Below are positions 1 to 12,686 of a DNA stretch of 64,000 bases, piece after piece (positions within the stretch are counted from its first letter, which is position 1; the number at the start of each line of letters is the position of its first letter). A program made the position numbers and the translations under genes. The DNA is from Antedon mediterranea (lineage: Eukaryota > Echinodermata > Crinoidea > Comatulida > Antedonidae). The notes under the pieces are model-generated. The model was given only the letters and a program-made list of their open reading frames with translations, did not search any database and had not been told where the DNA came from. The DNA lies in contig NC_092670.1 of NCBI RefSeq assembly GCF_964355755.1, positions 36,195,795 through 36,259,794 of the forward strand, in the 5' to 3' direction.

Positions 1-3000
1 ATCTTGGGATGTCAGACGATGAAGGTTCTCATTTCCTAGCCAGAACTCCTCCTCGACATTGCCAAAACCTCGACGGTAGCTACCATAGCCTCGGTAAAAG
101 TTGATCAGTCCATCTTGTCGTCGTTGAACTACCTATTAAATGGTACAAGTTTCAGTATTACGTCATATGTCTACCAATCATAGACCAAAGCAGTGGCGAA
201 CGCAGAGACCTGAGACCCTGGTTTAGGAACCCTAAGTGGCCTTTCCACGCTGGAGGCCGGGCGTTTTTAGCCCCTTTCCCGCCTTTTTCGACATATTTTA
301 ATGCCTCTCGGCATTGCTCAGGGGCCCCCGTAGGCTCTGGGCGCTGGGTTTAGCCAGTGAGCACTCATAGCCATTACGCCACCGCAGTGGACAGAATACT
401 GTTCAGTTTCAAACTTTAATGATTTGCTGAGCTGCTTTTAAAACATTTCTTTTTGCATTGAAGTGTTGATCACTAAAAAATGTTTTACCAAATTGAAGTT
501 TGTTGTAATTAATCACATTTGATTCTATTGGATGTTTTGTTTTCACACTTCTTCAACATTATTCTGAATTATATTTCTTTTTTTTAAAAAGTTAAAATGT
601 TGTACTTACGGTCCATCCACCACCGGCTGTATCCATATCACAGTACACGTCGAATGGTTTACCATCGCCAGTCGGTTTAATTTCATATTTTCCACTTGTA
701 CCAAAACCACTTGCTAATACTTCTGAACAATCTCTGGGAAGAGGCTCTAAAAAAAGGATATTCAATTATTATTTAGTATTAAAATGCATTAAATTTGTGT
801 TTATATTTTCAATCTTTTTGGAGATGTGTGAGATCGAGGCTTTCTCTCTTCTTGTAAAAAAACAAAACAAAAAACGCTGTCAATATTATTTTATTTTGCT
901 GATATGAGATTTTAAATCTTAAAAAACGCTTGAGAGTTTTGATGGTTCGGATCACATTATGACGTTATATATTGTCTGTAGATATGAACCTGATGACAGA
1001 GATATCATGTATATTAAAAGTATGTAATGCAGTAAGATGGGTATCTGGGAGACTTGCAACAGTCTTCCACATAGAATCTGGTGACAGCTACAGAATCGGT
1101 TGAAAATCCATTAAAATTTACGTCTAAAAATCAATTGGACAAACTAATCATATTATAATGTTGACTGTTGTATGGAGATAACCGTATACAGTAGAGTTTG
1201 TATATTATTGAGGAAGGATTGACCTTTATGACACTTGGCATCGAAAAGGGTAACTTTTCCTTCACAGATCCATAATAAAATGATGGACGCTTGTTTTAGT
1301 TTCCAAACAATCATTTTTACGAACATACTTAGTTTGGATGTTATTTCTTTCCTAGTGTGGAATGATGAAAAATATACCGTGCCTTGGTCTGCGATAATGT
1401 GGAAAATAATTGGCAACAATTGACTGTTATGCATTCGGTGACGTGTATGTTTATATTATTCCTGTAATAGAATGTTCAAATTATGATAAACTACTCTGAC
1501 ACCCAGTGGACATGCAATATTTTATAGAAAGTATTAAAAATAGAGTATAAAGTTTTATTTATCTTAGAATGGAGCCCATGGATAGCGACATGAGAACATT
1601 CTATTTTAGAAAAATAAACCACATTTTTAATATTACTCGTGATAGAAATGACGACAAATCGAAAGTTCATAAGTTTAATACAATGTTCCCTATTGTGATG
1701 TGATCATTTATAATTGTTAGCACATTTTTGTCGCGACAGGATGAATCAAAATTTTTCTTCCCAAGCATTTTTGGAGAAGATGTTTTATATGTTTCTTTTC
1801 TAATTTTCCCGGTGGATGGTTTTATAAGATCATGATTAATGTAACATCGTAATGTCTGTCACTGTATCACCGTTCATCATTGTTTTTTTTACATTGAAAT
1901 GCTATTATCAGTAAAGGTACAACAAATTAATAATAAATAACAATAATTTAGAATGTTTTATATTTTTTCTTCTATGAAAATAACTCTTAAAAAAGGAAAT
2001 GTTTATAATGGTACCAGAAAGACGATATAAAAATTGGCCAAAAATAGATCAACGTGTTAAAAATGCGTTGCCTGTCAAATTGATAAGAAGTCGACTATTA
2101 TATCCATACTGCTATTTTTGTAGACATTTTCGTTATTAATCCACGCATAATAATTGTTCAATTGAGTTTCTGAATTAATTTTTACATTTGATTTTCTTTT
2201 ATTACGTGACCGTGAAGAAATGTCATAACACATAAAGATACGCGTTACTTTATTTTAGTAGTGTTATTATTTTTACAATGATGAGTAGACAACAAAAGTG
2301 GAAAAATATAATTTGATTACTTCGGTTTTCGGTCGGTGTGGAATGTGCAAGTAACGCTGTAGAAATTAACGGTATTAGACCTACTTGTTTTATTCTCTGT
2401 AGGTTTTATTTGCATGAAAAAGGAAATAATATATATTACAATTTTGAGGGACCTATAATTACTGTAGTAAAGAAAAATATTATAAAATCGTATCCGATGT
2501 GGTCATGTGAATTAGTGCAGGGGAAACATTTTATAAAATCGTATCCGATGTGGTCATGTGAATTAGTGCAGGAGACAATGGTATAAAATCGTATCCGATG
2601 TGGTTATGTGAATTAGTGCAGGAGAAAAATTTTATAAAATCGTATCCGATGTGGTCATGTGAATTAGTGCAGGGGGAAAATGCTAAGAAATCTATCCGTT
2701 GTGGTTATGTAAATTGGTGCATTGGAAAAATGTTATAAAATCGTATCCAACGTGGTTATGTAAATTGGTGGTGCAGGGGGAAAATGTTATTAATCGTATC
2801 TGATGTGGTTATGTGAAATAATGCAGGGGGAAAATGTTATAAAATCGTATCCGATGTAGTCATGTGAATTGGTGCAGGGGAAAAATGTTATAAAATTGAA
2901 TCCGATGTGGTCATGTGAATTAGTGCAGGGGAAAAATGTTATAAAATCGTATCCGATGTGGTCATATGTGCAGGGGGAATTATTATATAAAATCGTATCC

Positions 3001-4217
3001 GATGTGGTCATGTTGCTTAGTGCAGAGAAAACATGTTATAAATTTGTATCCGATATGTGAATTGGAGCAGGGGAAAAATGTTATAAAATCGTATCCGATG
3101 TGGTCATGTTGCTTAGTGCAGGGAATGTTATATACTATTTTATCTGATGTGGTTATGTAACAGTATTATTGCGGGGTAAATTCTTGCTTGTTTTTTTTCC
3201 AATTAATTGGAGAGAAGTTATTTTTTATGTTATTCCAACCGCCTACTGTTTAAGTGGGGAAAGTAATAAGTCTACCAAAAATAATTAAATGAGGGATGAT
3301 GAAACTAAGGTTCCATCTTGTGCAGGGCAAAAATTAAATCAATTTTAGAGGGGTTTATATTTATGTTCTGTGGTGTACTTTGTTGTTATTCCAACCGCCT
3401 ACGGTAGGCCTATACTGTAATGTAAGTGGGTAAAGTGAACTAGAAGGGCCTACTACTATAAATAATTCAGGTTGTTAAACTAAGTATCTCTCATGTGGGA
3501 TCGATCCGGGAGTCTGTAATTTACGAGTGAGATGAATTAGTTCTCATGGAGGACGGTCTACGTTTAAAGTGGTAAAAGTTATGTAAATATGATTTTAATA
3601 TCTAAACGGAGAGAGGAGGACGATGTACAGTAATTACATAATTAAGGTATCAAATTACAAGTCATATTTTAATATTCCTATCATAGGAAATTGGTCAGCG
3701 TAACACAAACATTTCTACTATTGTTTTTTTTTTTTTTTGTAATTGACGGACTGACCACCAATATTTTATTTGTTTTTTTATATAACCATGTCTGAATATC
3801 AAGTCCATATGAGTGTAAACATATTAAATCTTATTACTCACCGGCAAAACAACTTTTCTTTGTTGTGACGAGGTTTCTAACTCTAGACTCCACTTTCTTC
3901 AAAATCTGTTTCATCTCAGCCAAGCCAGAGGTACAATTACAACATGCACTTGCTCCACCTGACGATAAATGCTCCGGTATATTGAACTGTGGCTGGCAAA
4001 TAAATGTAGGGCTATTTTCCGACTCAGCTTTACTACACGATTCAGACATTTTATTTACCTTCTCCGGCACAACTTCCGTTTTCGCCCGTAACAAGTCCTC
4101 ATAATTGGCCTCGGGATCGACAGCTGCATCGTCAACGGCTTCATATCGCTTACCACAATAAGCGGTCCGTAAAAAAGCACTTCCACAAATTACTAGCAAG
4201 CCTAGCCAGTAATTCAT
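1..4217 (-). CDS. Secreted fibrinogen-related protein (FReD), partial at window edge
   Basis: Three exons seen on the minus strand: 4217-3842, 746-610 and 132-1, the last cut by the window edge. Phases join cleanly (phase 1, then phase 0). Exon 1 encodes a signal peptide (hydrophobic core [12 protein letters not shown]), an acidic linker, a Cys cluster ACCNC and a short helical stretch before a final Cys, likely for oligomerisation. Exons 2 and 3 begin a fibrinogen C-terminal domain: [12 protein letters not shown], then [20 protein letters not shown] and [19 protein letters not shown], the standard opening of ficolin, tenascin and FREP-type domains. Such proteins are secreted lectin-like binders, often in innate immunity. 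The calcium and ligand sites lie outside the window, so the subfamily is open. Intron 1 is about 3.1 kb and holds a minisatellite. Confidence 0.85.
191..388. mobile_element. Short non-autonomous DNA element with CAGTGGC ends, copy 1
   Basis: The segment starts CAGTGGCGAACGCAGAG and ends with the near-inverse CGCCACCGCAG. It shares its interior (CTGGTTTAGGAACC, then CATATnTTAATGCCTCT, then GCCAGTGAGC) with a second copy near 34716. It lies in intron 2 of the fibrinogen-related gene. The ends suggest a MITE, but the superfamily is not resolved. Confidence 0.5.
747..2480. other. Intron 1 of the fibrinogen-related gene, unique AT-rich part
   Basis: Between exon 2 and the minisatellite I see only AT-rich sequence with homopolymer runs. 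The overlapping short open frames near 1150-1430 on both strands look like chance and show no family motif. Confidence 0.5.
2480..3160. repeat. 51-bp minisatellite in FREP intron 1
   Basis: About 12-13 imperfect copies of a unit near 51 bp contain AAAATCGTATCCGATGTGG and CATGTGAATTAGTGCAGG. Some units are shortened (for example around 2970 and 3130). Since 51 is divisible by three, the array stays open over several units in some frames, giving spurious ORFs on both strands (plus-strand repeat [14 protein letters not shown]). Confidence 0.9.
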
Positions 4218-4921
4218 GTTTGTCTGTTTTCTATATCGGACTCCTTATGAATATTACGCCGGCTCGAATAAGTCCTATCAACTTGTTGCTTCCACAGCGT
4301 CGACTAACTAAATCCGAAAGTTTTGATTTGTTAAGACCTCAAAAAGTTGTGGTTAGTAGTTCCGCGCATGCCCAGTGCCAATGCTTTGTTCAGACATTGG
4401 ACAAATTAATTATATTACTACTACAGTACGGTTGGAGTAATATAGGTTGTTGTTCTTGATCTATTTTTTCCTTATACGCAATTATAATGAAGTGTGACTA
4501 TTACATCTGAAAATAAAACAACTTTAAAAAAACACCGAAAGTGAATCGAGCAAAGTATTTAAACAGAGACATCAATGTCTCATATTTAAAGTCGATCGGA
4601 AGTTCAAATCGTCACCTGATTTTATGCGAACAATCGCGACTATCGAATAAAGTTCGATCACAATTAAGTTATCAGTGGTAGTACATAGGTTTTATTTAAG
4701 CCGTTCTTCTTTTTATCTGTACTGTATTTGAAAAACAATTCAATTCAAGAAAGTTTAATAAAAAAAAAGTTGGCCGAGCGCCATATAATTATAGAGGGCG
4801 GTATACAAGGAAACTTCATCGCATGCAGTCTCTTTTTCGGGAAAAAACGTCCTTTTTGATAGCGACGATTGCGAAGGAGGCGGATCCCTCTTCAAAAGTT
4901 GATCAATTATTATTATAAAAA
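4218..4921. promoter_or_regulatory. Divergent spacer between FREP and RETSAT
   Basis: About 700 bp separate the two start codons, which point away from each other, so both promoters must lie here unless upstream non-coding exons exist. No clear TATA box or known binding site was recognised. A short palindromic GCATGC lies near 4821, roughly 100 bp before the RETSAT ATG. Confidence 0.4.
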
Positions 4922-7900
4922 ATGGCATTTGTTGAAGAAGGTCTTCGTTTAATAGCTGGTCATCCGTTCCTTGTGTTAGGTTGTTCGGTGGTCCTTTTCC
5001 TAGTGTATAACATTGGTAAATTTGCTAATGCCTTCAACGTAGGTCCAAATCCTTTCAAAACGTTGATCGAGACCAAGTCAGCACCGTACATCAGCGATCA
5101 GGCAGCTCGAGATAAGGTGATCAAACAAGGTAATGAGCACTATCCAAGGCCTAGACTGCAAGTGCATCAGCCTGGTTGGTTGGGTTGTGACCAGGGGTTG
5201 GCCACCAGTACTCAACATCACATCGCCGTAGTGATACTACATAAAAAGACTTTATTAAATAAAATGCCTTTTTTTAAAGTCACTTTTTATAGACCTACTA
5301 AGAAGGCCATTTGATTAAAAAAAAAAATTAAATTGTATTTTTTTAAATCAGGTTTTACATTACAAAAAGTTCCGGAGAACCTTGATGCTATTGTGATAGG
5401 CAGTGGAATCGGTGGTCTGTCCACTGCAGCAGTCCTGTCCAAGGCTGGCAAGAAAGTACTGGTTCTTGAGCAGCATGACCAAGCCGGAGGATGCTGCCAT
5501 TCTTTTCACGATAAAGGATACGAGTTTGATGTTGGTGGGTATCATGATTTATGGCACTACTGCACTTTTGCAACAACTTAAATTATTTTGAGAGTTGATG
5601 ATGGCAACGCTAAACATTCGTGGCTAAATGTGCAGTAGTGCTAAACTACAGTATTATAATGCTTATAATTTCACCTACGAAAGTTTTGTTTTAAATTCAA
5701 TGAGCAATACATTAATGTCAACACATCTTTTGACTAATATTTTTCCATACAATTTGTTGTTTAACAACATTTTTTTCCAGTATAAATCTTTTTCAATACT
5801 TCAATTTCTTTTTTAAAACAATCAAAGGAATTCACTATGTTGGCGAAATGGAGAATAACACCTTGACACAGATATACGTTGACCAAATCACTGATGGAAA
5901 GTTAGAATTTACGAAGATCGATCAAAACTTCGACACATTGGTTCTTGGAAAAGGTGAAAACCAACGATCTTACAAACTTGAATGTGGTTCAAGAGAAATC
6001 TACAGACAAGGACTTTTGAAATGTTTCCCAGATGAGAAAAAAGCCATTGACAAATACATGAAACTATTAAAGGTTTAATATTATATTAATTATTTGAAAA
6101 AAAATCGTATTTGTCATTTTTCTATTAAATTAAAATTATATACATGCATGAAAAAAATATTAAAGATTTTTATAATTAAATAATATTTAAAAAAAATTGA
6201 TTTCTTGTTTTCCATTTTTCTTATTCATACAAAATTATTGACATGCATGGTAAAAAACAAAACACAAAATAACATTTAATTTATCGTCTTTGATTTTTAG
6301 GAGATTAAAAATGCCAGTCTTGGATTCATGTTTCCAAAAATAGCACCAAAACCTTTGCTGAAATTGATGAACATGACTGGTCTGAGTAAACTGCTTTTCT
6401 CATCGTATGACAAATATGCTAAATTGACAACACAGGAGGTCTTGGATGGGTTAACAGATAACAAGGACTTGAAGGCGCTATTCTGTTATTGTTACGGAGA
6501 CTATGGTGCGTGATTTGTCTCTTAGACCTGTATTCATTCATCCTGGACTATCTTTAGTCCTGGACAAAATCCCAGAGAGAGTCCAGAGCTAATTTATCTC
6601 TTAGGCTTGTATACATGAAAGGGGACTATCTTTAATCCTGGATTAGCCTTGGTACTGGACTAAGTCTACAAAAGAGAAGGGGGTGGAGAGAGGAATCCAG
6701 AGGTCAAAACATAGTGGGTCGGCCTATGTCAACATGGTTAATTTTGCATACTGGTCTATTATTAAGAGAATAAATGGACATAAAATATGTATAAAGTGCA
6801 TGAAAACAAAATGTAGAAGCAATATGCTCTTATTAATAGTGAGTAAAGCTCTGTCTACACTAGTTTGACAAACAAAGTGTGATGTGCCTAAATATGGTAG
6901 TGACATGCTTAAATATGGTAGTGATGTGACATCATCATGTCCATATATGGGCACATCACAATTTTTTTGTCACAAAGTTTGATAGTATAGACAGAGCTTT
7001 ACACTACCCTAAATGCTTCCTACATGTTCTTAAATTAATGCGGTACTTATGTGGGTTTAGCACTGTATTGACCATAAAGACTATACGTTAATCATCCAAA
7101 GCCTGGATTGAACTAGAACCCTGAGATTGTCAAGCAAGCATGCTACCACACACCCACAGTGCTGTAAATTAATTCTATTTCATTTACAGGTACGGTACCA
7201 AAGGCATCAACATTCGTAATGCACGCTATGCTTGTTAACCACTTTATATACGGCTGTTTCTATCCCCGAGGGGGAGCTAGTGAAATAGCTATGACCATAA
7301 TCCCAACAATAGAAAAGGCAGGAGGGCGTGTGCTTGTCAGAGCCCCAGTGTCGGAAATCATCATGGAAAATGGCAAAGCATGTGGTAAGTATGGCATATT
7401 TTAACAGTCTTAAGCTCCGTCTACACTATCAAACTAGTTTGACTTGCACAAATATGGTACTGACATGGTCAAATATGGTAGTGATATGGTTAAATACGGT
7501 ACTGATATAACATCATCATGTCCATATATGGGCACATCACATTGTTTTGTCACATAAAGTTTGATAGTGTAGACAGGGCTTAAGTATTGGAATACAGTAG
7601 AACGTCCATTAAGGGACACCTTTAAGACTCAACAACATGTCCCCTCAATAGGGGTTGGCTGTTGAGTGAAAATGGTTTTGAAATAAAGATGGGCAATATA
7701 TGTTATAACACTACAGTACGCCCATATTGCGTAATATATTCAATGGTCTAATTCATATTTTTCACGCTGCTGCTCTAGCACGCTACGTCACATGAGATGA
7801 CTCATTAATTAGATGAAATCAAGCAGCAGTTATAGTACTACACTTTGAAATTTTTGTTAAAATGGAAACTCCACTATAATTTATAGGTAGCAGCTGCATA

Positions 7901-10900
7901 TCTGGTATTTATGAGTCCCATGAAAATACTGTATTTCACTGTCAGATCATTGAATTATTATCAAAACAGTCCATGAAAGTTTTTGTTTGTAATATGATAC
8001 TTCACACTTGAAGTATCTAAGGTGTGATGAAGTGACCCCCAGACTTGACCTTAGCAATAAAATAAACTAAATTGAGTCTGTTTAATATCAAAGTTATTCA
8101 CTTCTGTAACAAAATTCACATTATAGAAAGAGAAAAGAAACGTTTAATTATAACTAAAAAAACCACATTGTCTGACAGACAATTGAAGTATTTGGTAATT
8201 ACATTTTTTTCAGGTAAAATAAATATTACGTGACAATAAAATGACACATTCAAAAACAAATTTGAAATAAAAAAATATTTTTCAGAGGGACAATATATCT
8301 TTAAAACTGTTACGTCAATAAGCGAGCAGCGTTTTTTTGTAAGAAATATTTCTTGTTTAAATCTGAAAATCTTATTGTTGTATATTGAGTATTACTATTA
8401 ATACTTGTTTTTTCTCTCTCTCTCTAGGTGTTCGTGTTGCAAAGAGTAGCGGATCTATTGATATAAAAGCTCCTGTGATTATTTCGAATGCTGGTATTTA
8501 CAACACTTTTCAACGGCTAATACCAGCAGAAACATCAAAAGCAGTAGGACGTATGTCATGTCACTTTTTTTATACAATACTTATAATAATAATATTTAAT
8601 AAATTAATACATAAAAAAACACAACCAATATTGACTTTGTAAAATTGACTGTATTATCACAAGTGCAATATTTCCTTCAATTTTGCAAAATAAGAGTTTA
8701 TAATTTAAATTTTTTTTACCACAACACTAAACACTAGTTATTTAGGGAACAAAATTGCATGAACATGTTTAACTATTAGTACTTGAAATAAAGCTGGCCT
8801 TTTTGTGTTATTCACCATAAAACTACCTTCATTAAAAAGTAAAATCCACAATTGCTCAGATAACTGATCTTCCCTATTTCAATTGTTATATCATAAGCTT
8901 TGCCTACTAATACTACTGTTAGTAGTTAAAAGTAGATTACATTATTAAGCCTTTTTATTGAATTTGAGCTGCCCTGAATGATCATTGTAAGCAACTTAAC
9001 CTTTTGTATCCTGCTAGCTTATTTCTGTCCTAACTATCTTAAGTATTAAAAACCACAGAAACTCACTATAGTATTTAAGCAAAATATGATTTCATGTGTT
9101 TGACTTTGACATTGAACCTTGATAAAAACTTTCTGTTATCTTATCATATATAGAGCGATGTAATATTTGTACAATAACACACCATTGTTCAAAACAATAC
9201 ATGGACCTTATAAATTAGGTCCATGTTCTGATTACTGTATTAATCAAAGTCAACCACTAAAGCGTGGTTCCCACTAGCGACGCAACGCAAGGACGTAACG
9301 CAACGCAAGTGAATTGACCAATCACAAGCGATGGCTTATTCGCTTGTGATTGCTAACTGTCTATAACTTCGCTTGTCATTGGTTAAAACGCTTGTGTTGC
9401 GTTATGTCCTTGCGTTGCATCGCTAGTGGGAACCACGCTTAACAAGTACACATACTGCACACAGTGTATTTATATTTACACACTATCCAGATTTCTGTAA
9501 AGAACATTTTGTTAAAATTTTGAAAAAAAAAAATTAACTAACAAAAAAAACTGCTCTGCCCATATGGATGTTGTAAATAAGCCTATACCTCAAAATCAGT
9601 CATGTCTGTATCATAATTTTTAAAACATTATAGGTGATAATTGGTTTAGTCACTTAATTTTTTAGACTGACCCCACCCTGATATTGGTTATTCCCTTTTC
9701 TTCTATTCTATTCTGTCTCGAACAACATAATTTTGTTAAAAAATGGAAATGCTTTTAATCAGGTGCTGAACGTCAGTCTACAGTATGCCTACATAATAAA
9801 ATTTATCATAATTTATGATAAAAAAAGACAAACATTAATGTTATATGTCTAGACAAGATTATTATCCACAAAAGCCATACTTTAAGATAATAATTGACCA
9901 CAAACTTGAAGTACTAGATATTTTTAATATTCAATTACGAATATCAAAATTTTGGCAATGTTTTGTATAACACAATTGCAATGACATTAATGAGCTTAAA
10001 AATCATAACAACTACAGTAGAACCTCCATTTTACGTACAGTACGGGACCGAAAGGCGTACGTAAAACAAGAGATTCGTAAAATCTAGGTTGACCTTAAAT
10101 TGACCCCCAAATACGTAGAAATCGTAGCTATAAAGGCTACCGTGTTTGCCTAGGCCTAGTCCTACTTTACTGTACAGCATGCAGGTGGTCACTAGCTAGG
10201 CCTTGCCTAGACTATTCAGGCCAGGCTAGCAGGCCTAGCAAGAGAAGATGTGAGGCCTAACTAGAAAAGTACACAGTATGTACAGCCTGTGCGTTATAAT
10301 AAGAAAATGATGACGTCATCGGTCATTATAAGCGTACGTAAAATCCAGGGAACGTAAAATTAGGGTACGTAAAACAGGTTCTACTGTAACTGTAAATACA
10401 CTGATATTGACAGTTGACTTTTCATTGTGATGAGAAATAATTAATAAAATATTTTTTCCCACGATACAACGATACAGTATGTAACAGGACAATAAAATGT
10501 AATTATATAAATAAACCAATCTAGTTTTTGTTATTAGGTTTTGTTCTATACAAACCCTTATAAAAAATTACTTTTAGCTGCAGTGAAAGGAAAGAAAAAT
10601 GATAACTTTGAAACTAAAAATTCAATTTCTAGGTGTGGAAGACGTGTACAAAGGTGGACGACATGGTTTAGGAGCAATGTCGGTGTTCATCGGTTTAAAA
10701 GGAACATCAAAGGAATTGAAACTTAAGGCAGGCCAAGTATGGGCATTTACTGGTAGCGAGATGGATGATTTAGCGGAAGAGTACCTTGGAAGAGCGCAGA
10801 AGGACGCAGCCAAAGACCAAATCCCTTTGCTGTTCATTTCATTCCCATCTGCTAAAGACACAACTTGGGATGCTCGTATGCCAGGTAGTTTAATTAATTT

Positions 10901-12387
10901 GCATAATCATACAGGTGTTTGCTTGTTATGGGGTGCTCGTATGCCAGGTAGTTTAATTACTTTGCATAATCATACAGGTGGAAGTTATTTGCATATTCAG
11001 CCACATGAATTTATTATTTTTTTAAACAGGAAAATCAAACTGCACATTAGTTTCTCTGGCCAATTACAACTGGTTCAAGAAATGGGAAGATGAGAGGGTA
11101 ATGAAGCGTGGAGAAGATTACGAAACAATTAGAGATTCAATTGGTAACTTGATGTGGGAACAGACGTGTGAAATCTTTCCCCATCTTAAGGACAAGGTTT
11201 GTACAAAGTTTTCAATAAAATATTTAATCAGGCCTAAAAACAAATGCCCAAATGCACAAACCTGACCAAGCTAAAATAGGCCCTTTCTACACTATCAAAC
11301 TTTATGTAACAAAAACAAATGATGTCATATTTGGGCACATTTTTTGTCAAACTGTATAGTATACAAAGCTTTAGGTATAGCACTACAGCTTTTTGGTATT
11401 GTTACTTCATTGTATTTTGACTATACTAATAATAATAATAATCATTTTTCACAAAATTCTAGCAAAATTAAGTAAGGATCAAAATTAAAATCCTGTTTTC
11501 CTTTTTGATACTATTTTTAAAGTTGGATTATCTTCAGCTTTGAATTGCAATGTTTTGAGTCATAAATTTCAAATACAATTAAAATAACAATAATAACAAC
11601 ATAATAAAAACAAGAAATATTTCTTACAAATCATTGTTCTTTCTTCAGATATATTTAATTATTAAAGTAATTATTAAAAAGATGTCCCAACAATACATAA
11701 AAATCAAAGATAGCCCATATATGGACACGATTACGTCATATCACAACCATACTTGGGCACATCACACTTTTTTGTCAAACTAGTTTGATAGTGTAGATAG
11801 AGCATGTACATGAATTCTCTCCAAAATGTGTTTTTGTATATAAAAGAATACAATGTACGCTTATGGTATTTGGTTTTTTTTTAGGTCGAGTATTTCTCAA
11901 TTGGTAGCCCTCTTAGCAACAGACATTACATTGCTGCCATGAAGGGAGAGATGTATGGCATGGACCACAACCTTGAACGCTTTCAAAGAGAAAATTGTGA
12001 AAAGTTTCGGCCAGAAACAAACATACCTGGACTTTTCTTGACAGGCAAGTTTCAATTTAATTTTTTGCATTTTCGACAGTGTCGTACGACGAGGCGCGAA
12101 TCGTCGGTGCTGTCTTGAGGTAGCATCAGGCTTAGATTTTAGGTTGTTGCATGTCTGAGTTGGCCTTAACAGAACAGAAAATGTAACTTTGTTTTATGAA
12201 ATGCAACAACATCTTTCTTTAATGTTTTTTTTTGTTTTCATTTACAGGTCAAGACATTATGACCTGTGGCTTTGCTGGGGGTCTGTATGGTGGGCTAATG
12301 TGCGCAGGAGCTGTTTTAGATCGAAATCTTTTTGTTGACCTTATAACGTTGAAAAAGCAAGCAGCAAAAAAAAATAAAAGCCTTTAA
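4922..12387 (+). CDS. RETSAT: All-trans-retinol 13,14-reductase (retinol saturase)
   Basis: Ten exons: 4922-5129, 5352-5534, 5828-6072, 6301-6505, 7190-7384, 8428-8550, 10633-10884, 11030-11196, 11885-12044 and 12248-12387. They total 1878 nt, giving 625 aa (human about 610). The N-terminus is a membrane anchor ([17 protein letters not shown]). It is followed by an FAD-binding Rossmann motif [20 protein letters not shown] ending in VLEQH, then the family segments [48 protein letters not shown] and [19 protein letters not shown] near the C-terminus. The enzyme saturates the 13-14 double bond of all-trans-retinol at the ER membrane. Intron 9 starts with GC rather than GT. Exon 7 has a duplicated donor 63 nt downstream that stays in frame. 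Exon junctions are deduced from phase and homology, not transcripts. Confidence 0.95.
6539..6665. repeat. Low-order repeat of a CCTGGACTA motif in RETSAT intron 4
   Basis: CCTGGACTATCTTTAGTCCTGGAC and related half-sites recur several times in direct and inverted orientation. This may be a decayed palindromic element. No target duplication was found. Confidence 0.3.
6846..7000. mobile_element. MITE family A, copy A1 (RETSAT intron 4)
   Basis: Inverted ends AAGCTCTGTCTACACTA and TATAGACAGAGCTT enclose the family's internal blocks AAATATGGTAGTGA and CATATATGGGCACATCAC. It is flanked by TA on both sides, as for a mariner-like target. Confidence 0.85.
7085..7165 (-). repeat. tRNA-like SINE head just upstream of RETSAT exon 5
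   Basis: On the minus strand the segment reads GGTAGCATGCTTGCTTG (A-box-like) and then AGTTCAATCC (B-box-like), the layout of a tRNA-derived SINE promoter. It does not fold into a convincing tRNA and lies within 30 bp of the exon 5 acceptor. No tail or target duplication was identified. Confidence 0.35.
7412..7581. mobile_element. MITE family A, copy A2
   Basis: Complete copy, ends AAGCTCCGTCTACACTATC and GATAGTGTAGACAGGGCTTA. It starts only 27 bp after the RETSAT exon 5 donor. Confidence 0.85.
7590..7680. mobile_element. Fragment with a pogo-like end
   Basis: CAGTAGAACGTCCATTAAGG directly follows TA and matches the end of the 10015-10386 element. No matching right end was found, so it is a fragment or a degenerate copy. 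Confidence 0.35.
8551..9258. other. RETSAT intron 6, left part
   Basis: AT-rich sequence; I see no gene or recognisable element before the family B MITE. Confidence 0.4.
9259..9441. mobile_element. MITE family B, copy B1 (RETSAT intron 6)
   Basis: Ends AAAGCGTGGTTCCCACTAG and CTAGTGGGAACCACGCTTA. Subterminal GCAACGCAAGGACGTAACGC is mirrored at the other end, with a central hairpin GACCAATCACAAGCGATGG / CGCTTGTGATTG. Flanked by TA. Confidence 0.9.
10015..10386. mobile_element. pogo-like MITE in RETSAT intron 6
   Basis: The left end CAGTAGAACCTCCATTTTAC and right end GTTCTACTG (inverse CAGTAGAAC) are bordered by TA on both sides. Internal GTACGTAAAA blocks recur inverted near both ends. The ends and TA target resemble pogo/Tigger-type mariners. 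There is no transposase frame inside the 372 bp. Confidence 0.65.
10870..10981 (+). repeat. Tandem duplication of RETSAT exon 7 end with its splice donor
   Basis: GGTGCTCGTATGCCAGGTAG-type sequence occurs around 10870-10918 and again at 10932-10981, each with CCAG/GTAGTT. The two donors are 63 nt apart and the interval is open in the RETSAT frame. Confidence 0.85.
11278..11373. mobile_element. MITE family A, copy A3 (internally deleted)
   Basis: A short copy in RETSAT intron 8. Both ends (CTTTCTACACTATCAAAC and GTATACAAAGCTTTA) are diverged and most of the middle is missing. Confidence 0.65.
11710..11803. mobile_element. MITE family A, copy A4 (left end missing)
   Basis: The internal block GCCCATATATGGACACGA and right end GTTTGATAGTGTAGATAGAG are present; the left terminus is absent. 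Also in RETSAT intron 8. Confidence 0.65.
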
Positions 12388-12450
12388 ACCGATCTTATTT
12401 ACTTTGATACTACTACTACTTTAATTGTTTTTGCTACCTGGTTGAATGAA

Positions 12451-12456
12451 AATAAA
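12451..12456 (+). terminator. Probable RETSAT poly(A) signal
   Basis: AATAAA lies 64 bp after the RETSAT stop, within AATAAATAAA. Cleavage site not determined. Confidence 0.5.
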
Positions 12457-12686
12457 TAAAAAAAACATAAAAATTGGATAATGGTGAACTAACTCGACAC
12501 CTAATTACAATATTAATTAATTACGGTATATAAATAGAAAAGTATGAAATAGCTGCTTTATATGATAAAATAAATAGCAGGTATGGATTTCTAACAATAA
12601 TTCTGAAAAAGGATAATTTATTGTTTTAACAATAACTGGCACTCACCCATCCACTAGTGTGAAATAAAACATTCATAATTAAATAC

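Noticed and set aside
2338-3160. Repeat ORFs [14 protein letters not shown], and a CRISPR-like look of the array
   Set aside because: The repeats are directly adjacent and vary, with no unique spacers, and this is a eukaryotic intron. It is a minisatellite.
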